This document shows, one piece after another, positions 1-8,645 of a stretch of 64,000 nucleotides of DNA. The notes under the pieces were generated by a model. That model saw only the letters and a list, made by a program, of their open reading frames with translations. It made no database searches and was not told the DNA's origin. The DNA is taken from assembly GCA_963814875.1 (NCBI GenBank), contig CAWFFJ010000015.1, positions 124,001 to 188,000 of the forward strand. The letters run 5' to 3'. How positions within the stretch are numbered: position 1 is the stretch's first letter; each line of letters starts with the position of its first letter. Position numbers and translations under genes: made by a program. The stretch is from CAVSIS01 sp963814875. GTDB taxonomy: Bacteria; Acidobacteriota; Thermoanaerobaculia; Thermoanaerobaculales; Sulfomarinibacteraceae.

Positions 1-1
1 C

Positions 2-1165
2 TCGATCCAGGTCGGCGGACGGATGAGCCGCGCCCAGTACCAGCTCACCCTGACCGGGCCCGATACCACCGAGCTCTACCACTCGGCGCCCCTGCTCGAG
101 GCCAAGCTGCGCGCCAACCCGATGCTGGTCGACGTGTCCTCCGACCTCCAGCTCAAGAACCCGCAGATCGACATCGACATCGACCGCGACAAGGCATCGT
201 CGCTCGGGGTGACCGCGCAACAGATCGAGAACGCGCTCTACACCGCCTACGGAAGCCGCCAGATCTCGACCATCTTCGCCCCCAACAACCAGTACCGCGT
301 GATCATGGAGCTCGCTCCGGAGTTCCAGACCGACATCCACGACCTCTCGCTGCTCTACATCCGCTCTTCGAACGGCGAGCTGGTGCCGCTCGACTCATTG
401 GTCAGAATGACCCCGAGCCTCGGCCCCCTGAGCGTCAACCACTCGGGCCAGATCCCGTCGGTCACGCTGTCCTTCAACCTCGCCCCCGGCGTGTCCCTGG
501 GTCCGGCCACGATCGAGGTCGAGAAGCTCGCCCGGGAGACGCTCCCGGCGACCATCAGCGCGACCTTCCAGGGCACGGCCCAGGCATTCCAGTCCTCGAT
601 GCAGGGCCTCGGCCTCTTGCTGCTGCTCGCGATCGTAGTCATCTACATGGTGCTCGGCATCCTCTACGAGAGCTTCATCCACCCGCTCACGATCCTCTCG
701 GCGCTGCCGCTGGCCGGGCTCGGCGCCCTCGCGACCCTGCTGATCTTCCACGTCGACCTCAACATCTATGCGTTTGTCGGCGTGATCATGCTGGTCGGCC
801 TGGTCAAGAAGAACGGCATCATCATGATCGACTTCGCCATCGAGACCCAGCGCGAGAGTGGCAAGAGCCCCGCCGAGGCGATCTACGAGGCCTGCGTGGT
901 GCGCTTTCGCCCGATCATGATGACCACCATGGCGGCGTTCTTCGGCACCCTGCCGATCGCGCTCGGCCTCGGTGCCGGCGCCGAGGCGCGCCGCCCGCTC
1001 GGCCTCGCGGTGGTCGGCGGGCTGGTGGTGTCGCAGTCCCTGACCCTGTTCATCACCCCTGTGATCTACACCTACATGGAGAGTCTGCAGGAGAACCTCG
1101 GCCGCTGGCTGTGGTTCCTCGGCGGCCGTGAGCGACCGGCCGAGACGGAGCCCACCGAGGCGTAG
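2..1165 (+). CDS. RND-family efflux transporter, C-terminal part (5' end outside window)
   Basis: This is the C-terminal third of an inner-membrane RND (HAE1/AcrB-like) pump that exports drugs or other toxic compounds using the proton gradient, normally together with a periplasmic adaptor and an outer-membrane channel. The frame is open from base 2, so the gene starts before the window. Residues about 1-180 are periplasmic porter/docking sequence. The rest holds the typical last membrane helices, with the conserved segments GLVKKNGIIMIDFA and FRPIMMTTMAAFFGTLP and the final LGLAVVGGLVVSQ. The stop is at 1163-1165, four bases before an inverted-repeat element. The next gene is convergent, so this is the end of its operon. 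Substrate cannot be told from the sequence. Confidence 0.93.
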   Translation, partial: SIQVGGRMSRAQYQLTLTGPDTTELYHSAPLLEAKLRANPMLVDVSSDLQLKNPQIDIDIDRDKASSLGVTAQQIENALYTAYGSRQISTIFAPNNQYRVIMELAPEFQTDIHDLSLLYIRSSNGELVPLDSLVRMTPSLGPLSVNHSGQIPSVTLSFNLAPGVSLGPATIEVEKLARETLPATISATFQGTAQAFQSSMQGLGLLLLLAIVVIYMVLGILYESFIHPLTILSALPLAGLGALATLLIFHVDLNIYAFVGVIMLVGLVKKNGIIMIDFAIETQRESGKSPAEAIYEACVVRFRPIMMTTMAAFFGTLPIALGLGAGAEARRPLGLAVVGGLVVSQSLTLFITPVIYTYMESLQENLGRWLWFLGGRERPAETEPTEA

Positions 1166-1168
1166 GCC

Positions 1169-1348
1169 AGCCCGCACTATTCACCAGACTTCTACTGCGG
1201 CCGGCGATGCACCGCGCTCAGCGGTGCTTTCTCACCTCGGAGTGCTCGCCGTACTGTCGAGTACGCCTCCGCGCTTCTCGGCTCGAAAACCCCACTGCTC
1301 ACGGCGCCTCACCGGTCTCGCCACGAACCCTGGTGAATAGTGCGGGCT
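1169..1348. repeat. MITE/REP-like element with 19-bp terminal inverted repeats, copy 1
   Basis: The ends are perfect 19-bp inverted repeats: AGCCCGCACTATTCACCAG at 1169-1187 and its complement at 1330-1348. About 140 bp with further short internal palindromes lie between them, and no convincing ORF. It fills the gap between two convergent genes, and its right end overlaps the stop codon of the transporter on the minus strand. A related copy lies at 2684-2792. It could act as a bidirectional terminator. Confidence 0.7.
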
Positions 1349-2678
1349 AGCTGTTCCGGCCGCTCTCCGCGAGCGGCCGGATGAAACGGGCGTAGAGCGC
1401 GAGGCCGACCGCCGAGGCGGCGCCCATCGCCATCACACCGGCGAAGAACGCGCCGAAGACCGGCGCGCGGCCGGCCGCGACCGGGTCGGTCAGGAAGCGC
1501 TGGTAGAGGAAGCCCGCCCAGGGACCGGAGTAGAGGTTGCCCAGGCACAGCGCGAGGAACGAGTAGCCGAGGTAGACCGCGACCTTGTCGGCCGGGGCGA
1601 CGGTGCCGCAGTACTCGAAGAACCGCGCTGAGCAGGTCATCTCGCCGAGCGACCACACCACGATCCCGAGCGCGATCACCCCCGCCGCGGGCGACATCGC
1701 GGGCAGCAGCCACGAGGCCGTCGCCAGCGAGGTGCCGACCAGCATCGCGCGCAGGGTCGGCCAGCGCCGGGTGAGGTAGCTGATCGGGGCCTGCAGGAGC
1801 ACGATCAGGAGAGCGTCCAGAGAGATCAGCACCTCGGCGTTGAGCCAGTGCCCGGCCCACGGGGTGATCGGGACCAGGCGGTCGATCGCCGCCTCGGCGG
1901 CGGCGACGTTGGAGAACTGCTCGGCGAACAGGGGCATGAAGCCGAACAGCACGTTGATCATCCCCCAGAAGCCGGAGAACAGCACCAGCAAGAGCACGAA
2001 GCGCCAGTTGGCGAGCACCAGGACCATCTCGGCAAGCACGGTGCCCAGGCGCTTGCCCGATGCGCGCTCGGCAGCGCCGACCGGGTCGCGGAAGGCGATT
2101 ACGGCCTGCGCCAGCATCAGGGCGCAGCACGCCGCCGAGACCCAGAACACGTAGTGGAACTCGGTCCGGTTGCGGACCTGGGCGGCGACGACCGGGCCGA
2201 TCAGGCCGCCGGCGTTGACCATCATGTAGTAGAGGCCGAAGCCGACCGGGCGGGTCGAGCCTTCCTCGGTGGTCCGGGTGACGGTGCCGGCGATGGTCGG
2301 CTTGATGATCGAGCCGCCGACCGCGATCAGGCCAAGGGCGACGCAGATCAGGTCGAAGCGGGTGGTCGCCCCGAGCAGGGTGTAGCCGCTCGCGAGCGTC
2401 GCGAACGCGACCACCAGCGCCGGCCGGTAGCCGAAGCGGTCGGCGAGCGCACCGGCGAGCAACGGCAGCAGGTAAAGTGCGAAGGTCAGAACGCCGTAGA
2501 CGGCGCCCCACACGTCCGGGCGAACGCCGAGCTTCTCGACCAGGTAGATCGGCAGCACCATGATCATGCCGTAGTAGGCGAACCGTTCGAACAGCTCCAT
2601 CACCACGGCGGAGAACAGGGTCGGCGACAGGCGGCGGACGAGGCTCAGATCCACGGTTCCTCCCGGGGCGCGCCCCAT
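1347..2678 (-). CDS. POT/PTR-like MFS transporter
   Basis: A 443-residue inner-membrane transporter of the major facilitator superfamily with about 12 hydrophobic helices. The N-terminal ELFERFAYYGM and the later FGLYYMMVNAGGLIGP resemble the proton-dependent oligopeptide transporter (POT/PTR) subfamily, and GALADRFGYRPALVV is the MFS loop between helices 2 and 3. Di/tripeptide or other proton-coupled uptake is likely, but substrate is inference. The ATG at 2676-2678 is the farthest upstream start. A later start is possible because the first 14 residues are not membrane sequence. The gene is convergent with the RND pump, and its stop codon lies inside the inverted repeat ending at 1348. Upstream it is flanked by a second copy of the same repeat family. 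Confidence 0.85.
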   Translation of the reverse strand: MGRAPGGTVDLSLVRRLSPTLFSAVVMELFERFAYYGMIMVLPIYLVEKLGVRPDVWGAVYGVLTFALYLLPLLAGALADRFGYRPALVVAFATLASGYTLLGATTRFDLICVALGLIAVGGSIIKPTIAGTVTRTTEEGSTRPVGFGLYYMMVNAGGLIGPVVAAQVRNRTEFHYVFWVSAACCALMLAQAVIAFRDPVGAAERASGKRLGTVLAEMVLVLANWRFVLLLVLFSGFWGMINVLFGFMPLFAEQFSNVAAAEAAIDRLVPITPWAGHWLNAEVLISLDALLIVLLQAPISYLTRRWPTLRAMLVGTSLATASWLLPAMSPAAGVIALGIVVWSLGEMTCSARFFEYCGTVAPADKVAVYLGYSFLALCLGNLYSGPWAGFLYQRFLTDPVAAGRAPVFGAFFAGVMAMGAASAVGLALYARFIRPLAESGRNS

Positions 2679-2683
2679 AGTCT

Positions 2684-2792
2684 AGCCCGCATTTCTCACC
2701 CCCTCCCTACTGCGGGCGCCGATCTCCCAGCCATCGCCGGCCCTTTCGCGACTCGGCGCCCTCGCGACGTGACGTGGTGAGAAGTGCAGGCT
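2684..2792. repeat. MITE/REP-like element, shorter copy 2
   Basis: The termini AGCCCGCATTTCTCACC (2684-2700) and GGTGAGAAGTGCAGGCT (2776-2792) pair as imperfect inverted repeats, with 15 of 17 positions complementary. They match the ends of the 1169-1348 element, but the interior is different and shorter. It sits between divergent genes, so it cannot simply be a terminator. Confidence 0.6.
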
Positions 2793-2809
2793 CAACGGAA
2801 CGCGCCCGG

Positions 2810-2840
2810 TTCCTGCTCGCGCCAGCGGCGCGGGTACAAT
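2810..2840 (+). promoter_or_regulatory. Possible promoter of the crotonase/acyl-CoA synthetase operon
   Basis: A good -10 hexamer, TACAAT preceded by GGG, lies at 2835-2840. The -35 region is weak (TTCCTG at 2810-2815 with a 19-bp spacer). Transcription would start near 2847, about 26 bases before the ATG at 2873 and upstream of the GGAGG ribosome site at 2864-2868. Confidence 0.35.
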
Positions 2841-2872
2841 GCCCCCGACGACCCCGTCACGACGGAGGCAAA

Positions 2873-3634
2873 ATGGAGTATGTGAAGACGGAGGTCCGCG
2901 GCCGGGTCGCGGTGCTGACCTTCGACGATCCCGATCGCCGCAACGCGCTTTCGCTCGACATGGCCGAAGCCGTCGCTGCGGCACTCGCCCGGATCGAGGC
3001 CGACCCCGAGATTGCGTCCGTGGTGGTTACCGGCGCCCCGCCGGCGTTCTCCGCCGGCGCCGATCTCGACGACCTCGCCGCGGCCTCGCGCGCACGCCTG
3101 GGCCGGATCTACGAGGGCTTCCTCGCCCTCGCCCGCTTTCCGCTACCGACCGTCGCCGCGGTCAACGGAGCCGCAGTCGGCGCCGGGCTCAACCTCGCGC
3201 TCGCGTGCGACGTCCGGATCGCGGGGGAGAGCGCGCACTTCGAGTCCCGCTTCCTCGACCTCGCCCTCCACCCCGGCGGAGGGCACGGTTTCATGCTCGA
3301 CCGCATCCTCGGCCCCCAGGGAGCCGCCGCGATGGTCCTGCTCGGCGCAGGGCTCAGCGGCGAGGAGGCGGCCCGTTGCGGCCTTGCCTGGCGCGTGGTC
3401 TCCGACGAGAACCTGCTGTCAACGGCCCTCGAGATCGCGGCGCGGGCCGCGGTCGCCCCGCGTGAGCTGGTGCGCCGAATGAAGTCGACCCTCAGGGCCG
3501 AGGCGGCGACCACGGACCACGACGAGGCAGTCGCTCTCGAGCTCGAAGTCCAGCTATGGTCCACCGAGCAACCCGCTTTTCGCGAACGGCTCGAAGCCCT
3601 CCGCCGCCGGATCGCGAAGCGGAGGTCGCGCTGA
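2873..3634 (+). CDS. Enoyl-CoA hydratase/isomerase family protein (atypical active site)
   Basis: A 253-residue crotonase-fold protein acting on a CoA thioester in the cytoplasm. SAGADLDDLA and NGAAVGAGLNLALACDVRIA form the oxyanion hole and CoA pocket seen in the family. The ATG at 2873 is chosen because GGAGG lies five bases before it and homology begins there. The position that is usually the catalytic Glu of hydratases (the xPE before LGLxPGxGG) appears as Phe in SRFLDLALHPGGG. The activity may therefore be something other than classic 2-enoyl hydration, such as isomerase or thioesterase-like chemistry. It is the first gene of a three-gene operon with a second crotonase and an ADP-forming acyl-CoA synthetase. 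Confidence 0.85.
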   Translation: MEYVKTEVRGRVAVLTFDDPDRRNALSLDMAEAVAAALARIEADPEIASVVVTGAPPAFSAGADLDDLAAASRARLGRIYEGFLALARFPLPTVAAVNGAAVGAGLNLALACDVRIAGESAHFESRFLDLALHPGGGHGFMLDRILGPQGAAAMVLLGAGLSGEEAARCGLAWRVVSDENLLSTALEIAARAAVAPRELVRRMKSTLRAEAATTDHDEAVALELEVQLWSTEQPAFRERLEALRRRIAKRRSR

Positions 3635-3677
3635 GCGGGCGCTCGGCCGGGGCGACGCCGTTCATCGGAGGCTGCGG

Positions 3678-4487
3678 ATGAGGTACGAGACGATTCTCCT
3701 CGAGCGCGACGGCTCGGTCCTGTTGCTGCGCCTGAACCGGCCACAGCGGATGAACGCGGTGATCGAGCGGATGTACCTTGAGATCCAGGACGCGCTCGCC
3801 CAGGCCGCGGTCGATGCCTCCGTCCGCGTGCTGGTGCTGACCGGCTCCGTGCTCCACCGCGACGGCCTCGCCAAGCAGGCGTTCTGCGCCGGCGCCGACC
3901 TCAAGGAGCACGCCGAAGGCCGCCGCGACGAGGCTGCCCGGCGCGCCTACCTCGAGCTTGCCCACGAGACCTGCCGCCGTCTCTGGAGCCATCCGACGCC
4001 GGTGATCGCGGCGGTCAACGGTCCCGCGCGCGGCGCCGGGGCCGAGATGGCGGTCGCCTGCGACCTGATCCTGATGGCCGACGAGGCCACCTTGGCGTTC
4101 CCGGAGACCGGGCTCGGCACCTTCGTCGGCGGCGGAGTCACCCTCCACCTGCCGCGCCTGATCGGCCTTGCGCGGACCAAGGAGCTGATCTACACCGGCC
4201 GGGTGCTCGACGGCCCGGCGGCGGTGGAGATCGGCCTCGCCCTCGCGAGCGTGCCCGGCGACCGGCTCCTGGACGAGGCCCTCGGGCTCGCGCAGCGCAT
4301 CGCCGAGCGTGCGCCGCTCTCGATTGCCTTTGCCAAACGCCAGCTCCACCTCGGCTACTGGCTCGCGCTCGAGGCGGTGCTGGAGCGTGAGACCGACGCC
4401 ATCCTCAGGTGCATGGAGACCGCCGACTGGCAGGAGGGCGTGCGCGCCTTCGCCGAGCGGCGCCGCCCGGTCTTCGAGGGGAGCTGA
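3678..4487 (+). CDS. Enoyl-CoA hydratase/isomerase family protein
   Basis: A 269-residue crotonase-family enzyme. FCAGADLKEHAEG and the following NGPARGAGAEMAVACDLIL carry the oxyanion-hole glycines, and FPETGLGTFVGGG keeps the usual catalytic Glu, so hydration of an enoyl-CoA is plausible. Compared with its upstream neighbour it looks like the canonical member of the pair. It lies 43 bases after that gene and two bases before the synthetase, so the three are almost certainly co-transcribed. The arrangement suggests beta-oxidation-like or branched/aromatic acid breakdown ending in a CoA ester that the synthetase converts to a free acid with ATP gain. The exact substrate is unknown. Confidence 0.88.
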   Translation: MRYETILLERDGSVLLLRLNRPQRMNAVIERMYLEIQDALAQAAVDASVRVLVLTGSVLHRDGLAKQAFCAGADLKEHAEGRRDEAARRAYLELAHETCRRLWSHPTPVIAAVNGPARGAGAEMAVACDLILMADEATLAFPETGLGTFVGGGVTLHLPRLIGLARTKELIYTGRVLDGPAAVEIGLALASVPGDRLLDEALGLAQRIAERAPLSIAFAKRQLHLGYWLALEAVLERETDAILRCMETADWQEGVRAFAERRRPVFEGS

Positions 4488-4489
4488 CG

Positions 4490-6643
4490 ATGGGTCTGGA
4501 ACGGATCCTCGACGCGCGCTCGGTGGCCGTGATCGGCGCCTCCAGGGACGAGCGCAAGCGTGGCCACCAGGCAGTTCGCGCCCTCCTCGACAGCCGCTTC
4601 GACGGCGACATCTACCCGGTGAACCCGCATGAGGAGCGCATCCTCGGGCTGCACTGTCACCCTGCAGTGGAAGCGATCCCGGACCCGGTCGACCTCGCCT
4701 TGATCACCACCCGGGCGGACACCGTGCCCGGTGTGCTCGAGGCGTGCGGGAAGCGCGGCGTCGCCGGCGCGGTGATCGTCGGCGGCGGGTTCGGCGAGCT
4801 CGGCGGCCAGGGACGGCGGCTACAGGAGCGGATCGTGCGCATCGCGCACCGCCACGGCCTCCGTCTGGTCGGACCGAACACCAGCGGGCTGATCAACGTC
4901 CACTCCGGTCTCAACCTGGTCGGCCTGGCCAACGTGCCGCGCGGCGACATCGCCCTGGTCTCGCAGAGCGGCAACATGGGCCTGCACCTGATCACCGAGG
5001 CAACGATCAAGAGCCAGAGGGGCTTCTCGTACTACATCGGAGTCGGCAATGAGGCGGACATCCGCTTCCACGAGTACGTCGAGTTCCTGACCGAGGATCC
5101 CAAGACCAAGGTCATCATGGTCTACGTCGAGGGCCTCAGCGACGGCCGCGCATTCCTCCAGCAGGCCTACCGGACCACGCTGAAGAAGCCGATCGTGCTG
5201 CTCAAGGGTGGTCGCTCGGCCACCGGCAGCCGCTCGGTCGGCTCCCACACCGGCGCGCTGGCAGGGATCTCGGAGGTCTCCCGCACCGCGTTTACCCGCG
5301 CCGGGATCATCACCCTCGAGTCCTCGGACGAGCTCTTCCCGGCGGCCGAGGCGCTGTCAAGCCTGCCGCCGATGCATCGTCCGTCGGTCGCCATCCTCGC
5401 CGACGGCGGCGGCCACGCCACCGTCGCTGCCGACGTTCTCTCGGACGACGGCCTGCGCCTGCCGTCTCTCAGCCGCGCGACCCGCGACCGTCTGGCGACG
5501 GTGCTGTCGCCCAACGCGTCGCTGCGCAACCCGGTCGACGTCGCCGGTTCGACCGACTCCGATCCCGGCGTGTTCGCCGACTGTGCGCGCATCCTGCTCG
5601 AGGACCCGGATATCTCGGGACTGCTCCTGGTCGGCCTGTTCGGCGGCTACGGCATCCGTTTCGCCGAGCGGCTGCGCTTCATCGAGGAGGACGCCGCCCA
5701 TCGCATGGGCAAGCTGGTGCGCGAGCTCGGCAAGCCGATCGTGGTCCACAGCCTCTACACCTTCGCCCGCCCGCATGCGCTCGACCTGCTGCGCTACTAC
5801 GGCATCCCGGTCGTCGACTCGGTCGATGTCGGGTGCCGGTTGATGGCGGTGCTCGCCCGCTACGGCCACCGCCTCGCCGCAACCCACCGCCGGACGACCT
5901 TTGTCTTCCGCTGGGGTGCGAAGGCGACTCCGGAGGGTCGCGCGCTGATCGAGCACGCCCTCGCCGAGGGTCGGCGCTCGCTGCTCGAGCACGAGGCGAA
6001 AGAACTGCTCGCTCTGCACGGCGCTCCGGTCTCGGCCGACCGGCTCGCGACCAGCGCTGCAGAGGCTGCGGAGCTCGCCGAGGCCGCCGGCGGCCCGGTC
6101 GCCCTCAAGGTGAGCTCGCCCGACGTTCTCCACAAGAGCGACGTCGGCGGGGTCCGGCTCGCCCTCGAGGGCCGCGCCGCGGTCAGCGCGGCGTTCGACG
6201 AGATCCTCGCCAGCGTCGGGCGTCACCGCCCCGGCGCGGACGTCCGCGGCTGCGTCGTGTCGCCGATGGCCGCCCCGGGGGTCGAGGTCATCGTCGGCAC
6301 CAAGGTCGACGCACAGTTCGGCCCGGTGGTGATGTTCGGGATCGGCGGCATCCTGGTCGAGGTGCTCAAGGACGTGGTCTTCCGGGTGTTGCCGGTGTCG
6401 AAGTATGCCGCCCGTGAGATGGTCTCGGAGATCCGCTCGGCCCCGATCCTGAACGGCGTCCGCGGCCAGCCGCCGGTCGACCACGACACCCTGGTCCGGC
6501 TGATCCTGACCGTTTCCGAGCTGGTCGAGGCCTACCCCGAGATCCACGAGATGGACCTCAACCCCGTGATTGCCCGACCCGACGGCGCGAGCGTGGTCGA
6601 CGCCCGCATCCTGCTCAAGCGCAACCACCGCAACGGACGGTGA
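4490..6643 (+). CDS. ADP-forming acetate/acyl-CoA synthetase, fused alpha-beta subunits
   Basis: A 717-residue NDP-forming acyl-CoA synthetase, which interconverts an acyl-CoA, ADP and phosphate with the free acid, CoA and ATP. An N-terminal CoA-binding Rossmann domain (VAVIGASRDERKRG) is followed by succinyl-CoA-ligase-like domains. These contain SVGSHTGALAG near residue 253, where the His is the phospho-acceptor of the family. A C-terminal ATP-grasp domain follows (GGPVALKVSSPDVLHKSDVG). No GNAT domain is present. The ATG at 4490 overlaps the end region of the previous gene by normal operon spacing (two bases); an earlier in-frame start would run inside that gene. In context it probably conserves energy at the end of a CoA-dependent degradation pathway. 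Confidence 0.9.
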   Translation: MGLERILDARSVAVIGASRDERKRGHQAVRALLDSRFDGDIYPVNPHEERILGLHCHPAVEAIPDPVDLALITTRADTVPGVLEACGKRGVAGAVIVGGGFGELGGQGRRLQERIVRIAHRHGLRLVGPNTSGLINVHSGLNLVGLANVPRGDIALVSQSGNMGLHLITEATIKSQRGFSYYIGVGNEADIRFHEYVEFLTEDPKTKVIMVYVEGLSDGRAFLQQAYRTTLKKPIVLLKGGRSATGSRSVGSHTGALAGISEVSRTAFTRAGIITLESSDELFPAAEALSSLPPMHRPSVAILADGGGHATVAADVLSDDGLRLPSLSRATRDRLATVLSPNASLRNPVDVAGSTDSDPGVFADCARILLEDPDISGLLLVGLFGGYGIRFAERLRFIEEDAAHRMGKLVRELGKPIVVHSLYTFARPHALDLLRYYGIPVVDSVDVGCRLMAVLARYGHRLAATHRRTTFVFRWGAKATPEGRALIEHALAEGRRSLLEHEAKELLALHGAPVSADRLATSAAEAAELAEAAGGPVALKVSSPDVLHKSDVGGVRLALEGRAAVSAAFDEILASVGRHRPGADVRGCVVSPMAAPGVEVIVGTKVDAQFGPVVMFGIGGILVEVLKDVVFRVLPVSKYAAREMVSEIRSAPILNGVRGQPPVDHDTLVRLILTVSELVEAYPEIHEMDLNPVIARPDGASVVDARILLKRNHRNGR

Positions 6644-6692
6644 CCGCGTCGCGGGCAACACCCGCGACGCAGTCCGTGAGACGTGAGAGGGA

Positions 6693-6812
6693 AGACGCAA
6701 GACGCCTGCGGGAGCACTCGCAGGATCTGAACGCATGGCGCCGCCGGATCCGAGGGCACCGCTCGACTCGAACCACATCCGGAGACGCGATCCGCTCCTA
6801 CGTCTTGCGTCT
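6693..6812. repeat. Inverted repeat between convergent genes
   Basis: AGACGCAAGACG at 6693-6704 is perfectly complementary to CGTCTTGCGTCT at 6801-6812. Related GACGTGAGAGG/ACGTCCCTCT sequence outside the arms extends the similarity. It fills the 185-bp gap between the acyl-CoA synthetase and the convergent PLP enzyme and may serve as a two-way terminator. It is not followed by a T run. Confidence 0.45.
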
Positions 6813-6828
6813 CGCGTCTTACGTCCCT

Positions 6829-8055
6829 CTAGCCCCGGAACGCCTCCAGAACCGCGAGCACCTCGGCGATGTCGGCCTCGGTGTGGGCGGCGTTGACCTG
6901 GCAGCGGATGGTCTCGTCGCCACGGGGCACCACCGGGAAGGCAAGCCCGACCACGAGCACGCCGTGCTCGAAGAAGTGCCGCACCAGCGCGCGGGTGCGC
7001 TCGGTGTCGCGGACCAGCACCGGCACCACCGGGTGCGGCCCCGGGATCGACTCCCAGCCGAGTTGATCGATGCCGGCTCGGAACTGGGCGATCCGGGCGT
7101 GGAGGTGGGCCAGCCGCGTGCGGCCCTCCTCCGCGTCGACGATCTCGAGCGCTGCGGACGCGGCGGCGCAGTCGGCGACGCTCAGAGGGTTGGTGTAGAT
7201 GTAGGTGTCGGCTTTCTGGCGCACCGCCTCGATCACCTCCGGGCTCGACGCGACGAAGCCGCCGTTGACCCCGAACGCCTTACCGAAGGTGCCGATGGTG
7301 ACGTCGGCCGCGGCCCCGGCGAACTCCTCGGTGCCGCGCCCGGTGGCGCCGTAGGCGCCGATGCCGTGGCTGTCGTCGACCACCGACACCAGGCCCTGAG
7401 GGAAGCGCTCGCGGTGCGGTGAGAGGCGGCGCACGATCTTGTCGACCGGGGCGCAGTCGCCGCGCATCGAGAAGATGCCGTCGAAGATCACCACCACCCG
7501 CTCCGCCTCGGCCGGGATCTTGTCGAGGCAGCGCGACAGAGCGTCCATGTCGTTGTGCGGGTAGATCGCCTTCATCTCGCGCGGCACGCCCGAGATGCGC
7601 ATCGCGCGGATGATCGAGTTGTGGTTGAGCGCGTCGCCGATCCAGTAGGTGCGCGGCGTTGCCACGGCGAGCGCGAGCCCGCAGTTGGCGGTGTAGGCGG
7701 AGTTGAAGATCTTCGCCGCCGGCTTGGCGACGAAGCGCGCGACCGCGGCCTCGAGCTCGACGTGGTGGGCGAAGGTGCCGTCGATGAAACGCACCGCCCC
7801 GGGGCCGACGCCGAACTCGTGAGTGGCGTGATCCGCCGCCTCGACCAGCTGCGGATGGTGGGACAGCGACAGGTAGCTGTTGGAGTTCATGCGGATGAAG
7901 GAACGCTCGCTGCCGGCGAGCCGGTAGCGTGGACCGCGGCTTCCTTCGCCGGGCTCGTAACCCACGATCACCCGCTCGGGCGCCTTGGCCCGGCCCTCGG
8001 CCTCCAGGCTGCGGACGTCCTCGACCAGGGCGGCGTTGAGACGTTGAAGCGACAC
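6829..8055 (-). CDS. kbl: Glycine C-acetyltransferase / 8-amino-7-oxononanoate synthase family PLP enzyme
   Basis: A 408-residue alpha-oxoamine synthase, which condenses an amino acid with an acyl-CoA using pyridoxal phosphate. GAVRFIDGTFAHHVELE, the cofactor Asp/His in VVDDSHGIGAYGATG and the PLP lysine in TIGTFGKAFG are all visible. Whether it is 2-amino-3-ketobutyrate CoA ligase (threonine breakdown) or a biotin-type synthase cannot be settled here; the lack of bio genes favours the first. The GTG at 8053-8055 is chosen because GGGAGG lies just upstream on the minus strand. A longer reading frame would run through a dispersed 25-bp repeat. It is a single-gene unit convergent with the preceding operon. 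Confidence 0.85.
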   Translation of the reverse strand: MSLQRLNAALVEDVRSLEAEGRAKAPERVIVGYEPGEGSRGPRYRLAGSERSFIRMNSNSYLSLSHHPQLVEAADHATHEFGVGPGAVRFIDGTFAHHVELEAAVARFVAKPAAKIFNSAYTANCGLALAVATPRTYWIGDALNHNSIIRAMRISGVPREMKAIYPHNDMDALSRCLDKIPAEAERVVVIFDGIFSMRGDCAPVDKIVRRLSPHRERFPQGLVSVVDDSHGIGAYGATGRGTEEFAGAAADVTIGTFGKAFGVNGGFVASSPEVIEAVRQKADTYIYTNPLSVADCAAASAALEIVDAEEGRTRLAHLHARIAQFRAGIDQLGWESIPGPHPVVPVLVRDTERTRALVRHFFEHGVLVVGLAFPVVPRGDETIRCQVNAAHTEADIAEVLAVLEAFRG

Positions 8056-8151
8056 GGTGCACCTCCCGCTCTCGATGACCGCCGGGAACCGTACCACGAT
8101 CGGACTTTGAGGAGTACTACCGCTTCGGGACCTCGGTTCTTCTTCAGGAAT

Positions 8152-8176
8152 CTTGGTGTCTCGGTGTCTTGGTGGT
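8152..8176 (-). repeat. Dispersed 25-bp repeat (ACCACCAAGACACC family), single copy
   Basis: One copy of the family that recurs at 24.8, 25.0, 27.8, 34.4, 42.9, 43.3, 45.6 and 45.8 kb, with one mismatch (TCGG for TTGG). No inverted partner was found nearby, unlike the other copies. Confidence 0.75.
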
Positions 8177-8645
8177 GACAATCCGCATCGACCGAAAACC
8201 AACCACCCGGGACCACCACAGCACTACCCTTGGGTTGCGGGCAAAGCCTGCGATGGGTCAGGCGGTCGCCGCGGTTCTCCGCCGTCTGGCCGCGGGGTGC
8301 GCCTTCGCCGTCGGTGTGACGCGCAGCTCGAGCCGGGGCGTGCAACGGCACAGACGACCTTCGGTGGCCGGGCAGGCTGCGGCGTGGCGCGCCACGACCT
8401 CGAAGGTCTCCCCGGGGTCGGGCACCCAGCCGTTGCGGCGCAGCGCGTCGAAGTACTCCATCTACTGGGAAGTACGTCCCTCGCCGCGCGCGGTTTCCGA
8501 GCTCGGCACGAATCACTACGGGCGGTCTTGAGCAGGCCCCCGCCGGGCCGTTGGGTTGCAGGGCGGCGCCCGTGCTGAACTGGTCTCCGCCCTGCTTGTG
8601 CCGGTCCCGCGCCATCGTCTCGTTGAGGCTGCGTATGATGTGCTC
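8177..8645. other. Region with no clear gene apart from one doubtful small ORF
   Basis: About 470 bp between the PLP enzyme and the glycosyltransferase. On the minus strand a 67-codon frame (8258-8461) is the only candidate gene. A TATGAT -10-like hexamer at 8634-8639 lies directly before the glycosyltransferase start. Nothing else was recognised. Confidence 0.4.
8258..8461 (-). CDS. Doubtful small hypothetical protein
   Basis: A 67-residue frame starting MEYFDALRRNGWVPDPGE. It has third-codon GC bias like real genes here and a short Cys-rich stretch (LCRCTPRLELR), which could be a partial metal-binding motif. There is no good ribosome site before the ATG at 8459-8461, and I do not recognise a family. 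It may be a remnant of a longer gene or chance coding-like sequence. Confidence 0.25.
   Translation of the reverse strand: MEYFDALRRNGWVPDPGETFEVVARHAAACPATEGRLCRCTPRLELRVTPTAKAHPAARRRRTAATA

Noticed and set aside
395..1177. Long minus-strand ORF opposite the RND gene, and many similar antisense frames through the window
   Set aside because: In DNA of about 70% GC the frames opposite real genes stay open by chance. They have biased, low-complexity composition (Arg, Asp, Gly, Ala) and no family similarity.
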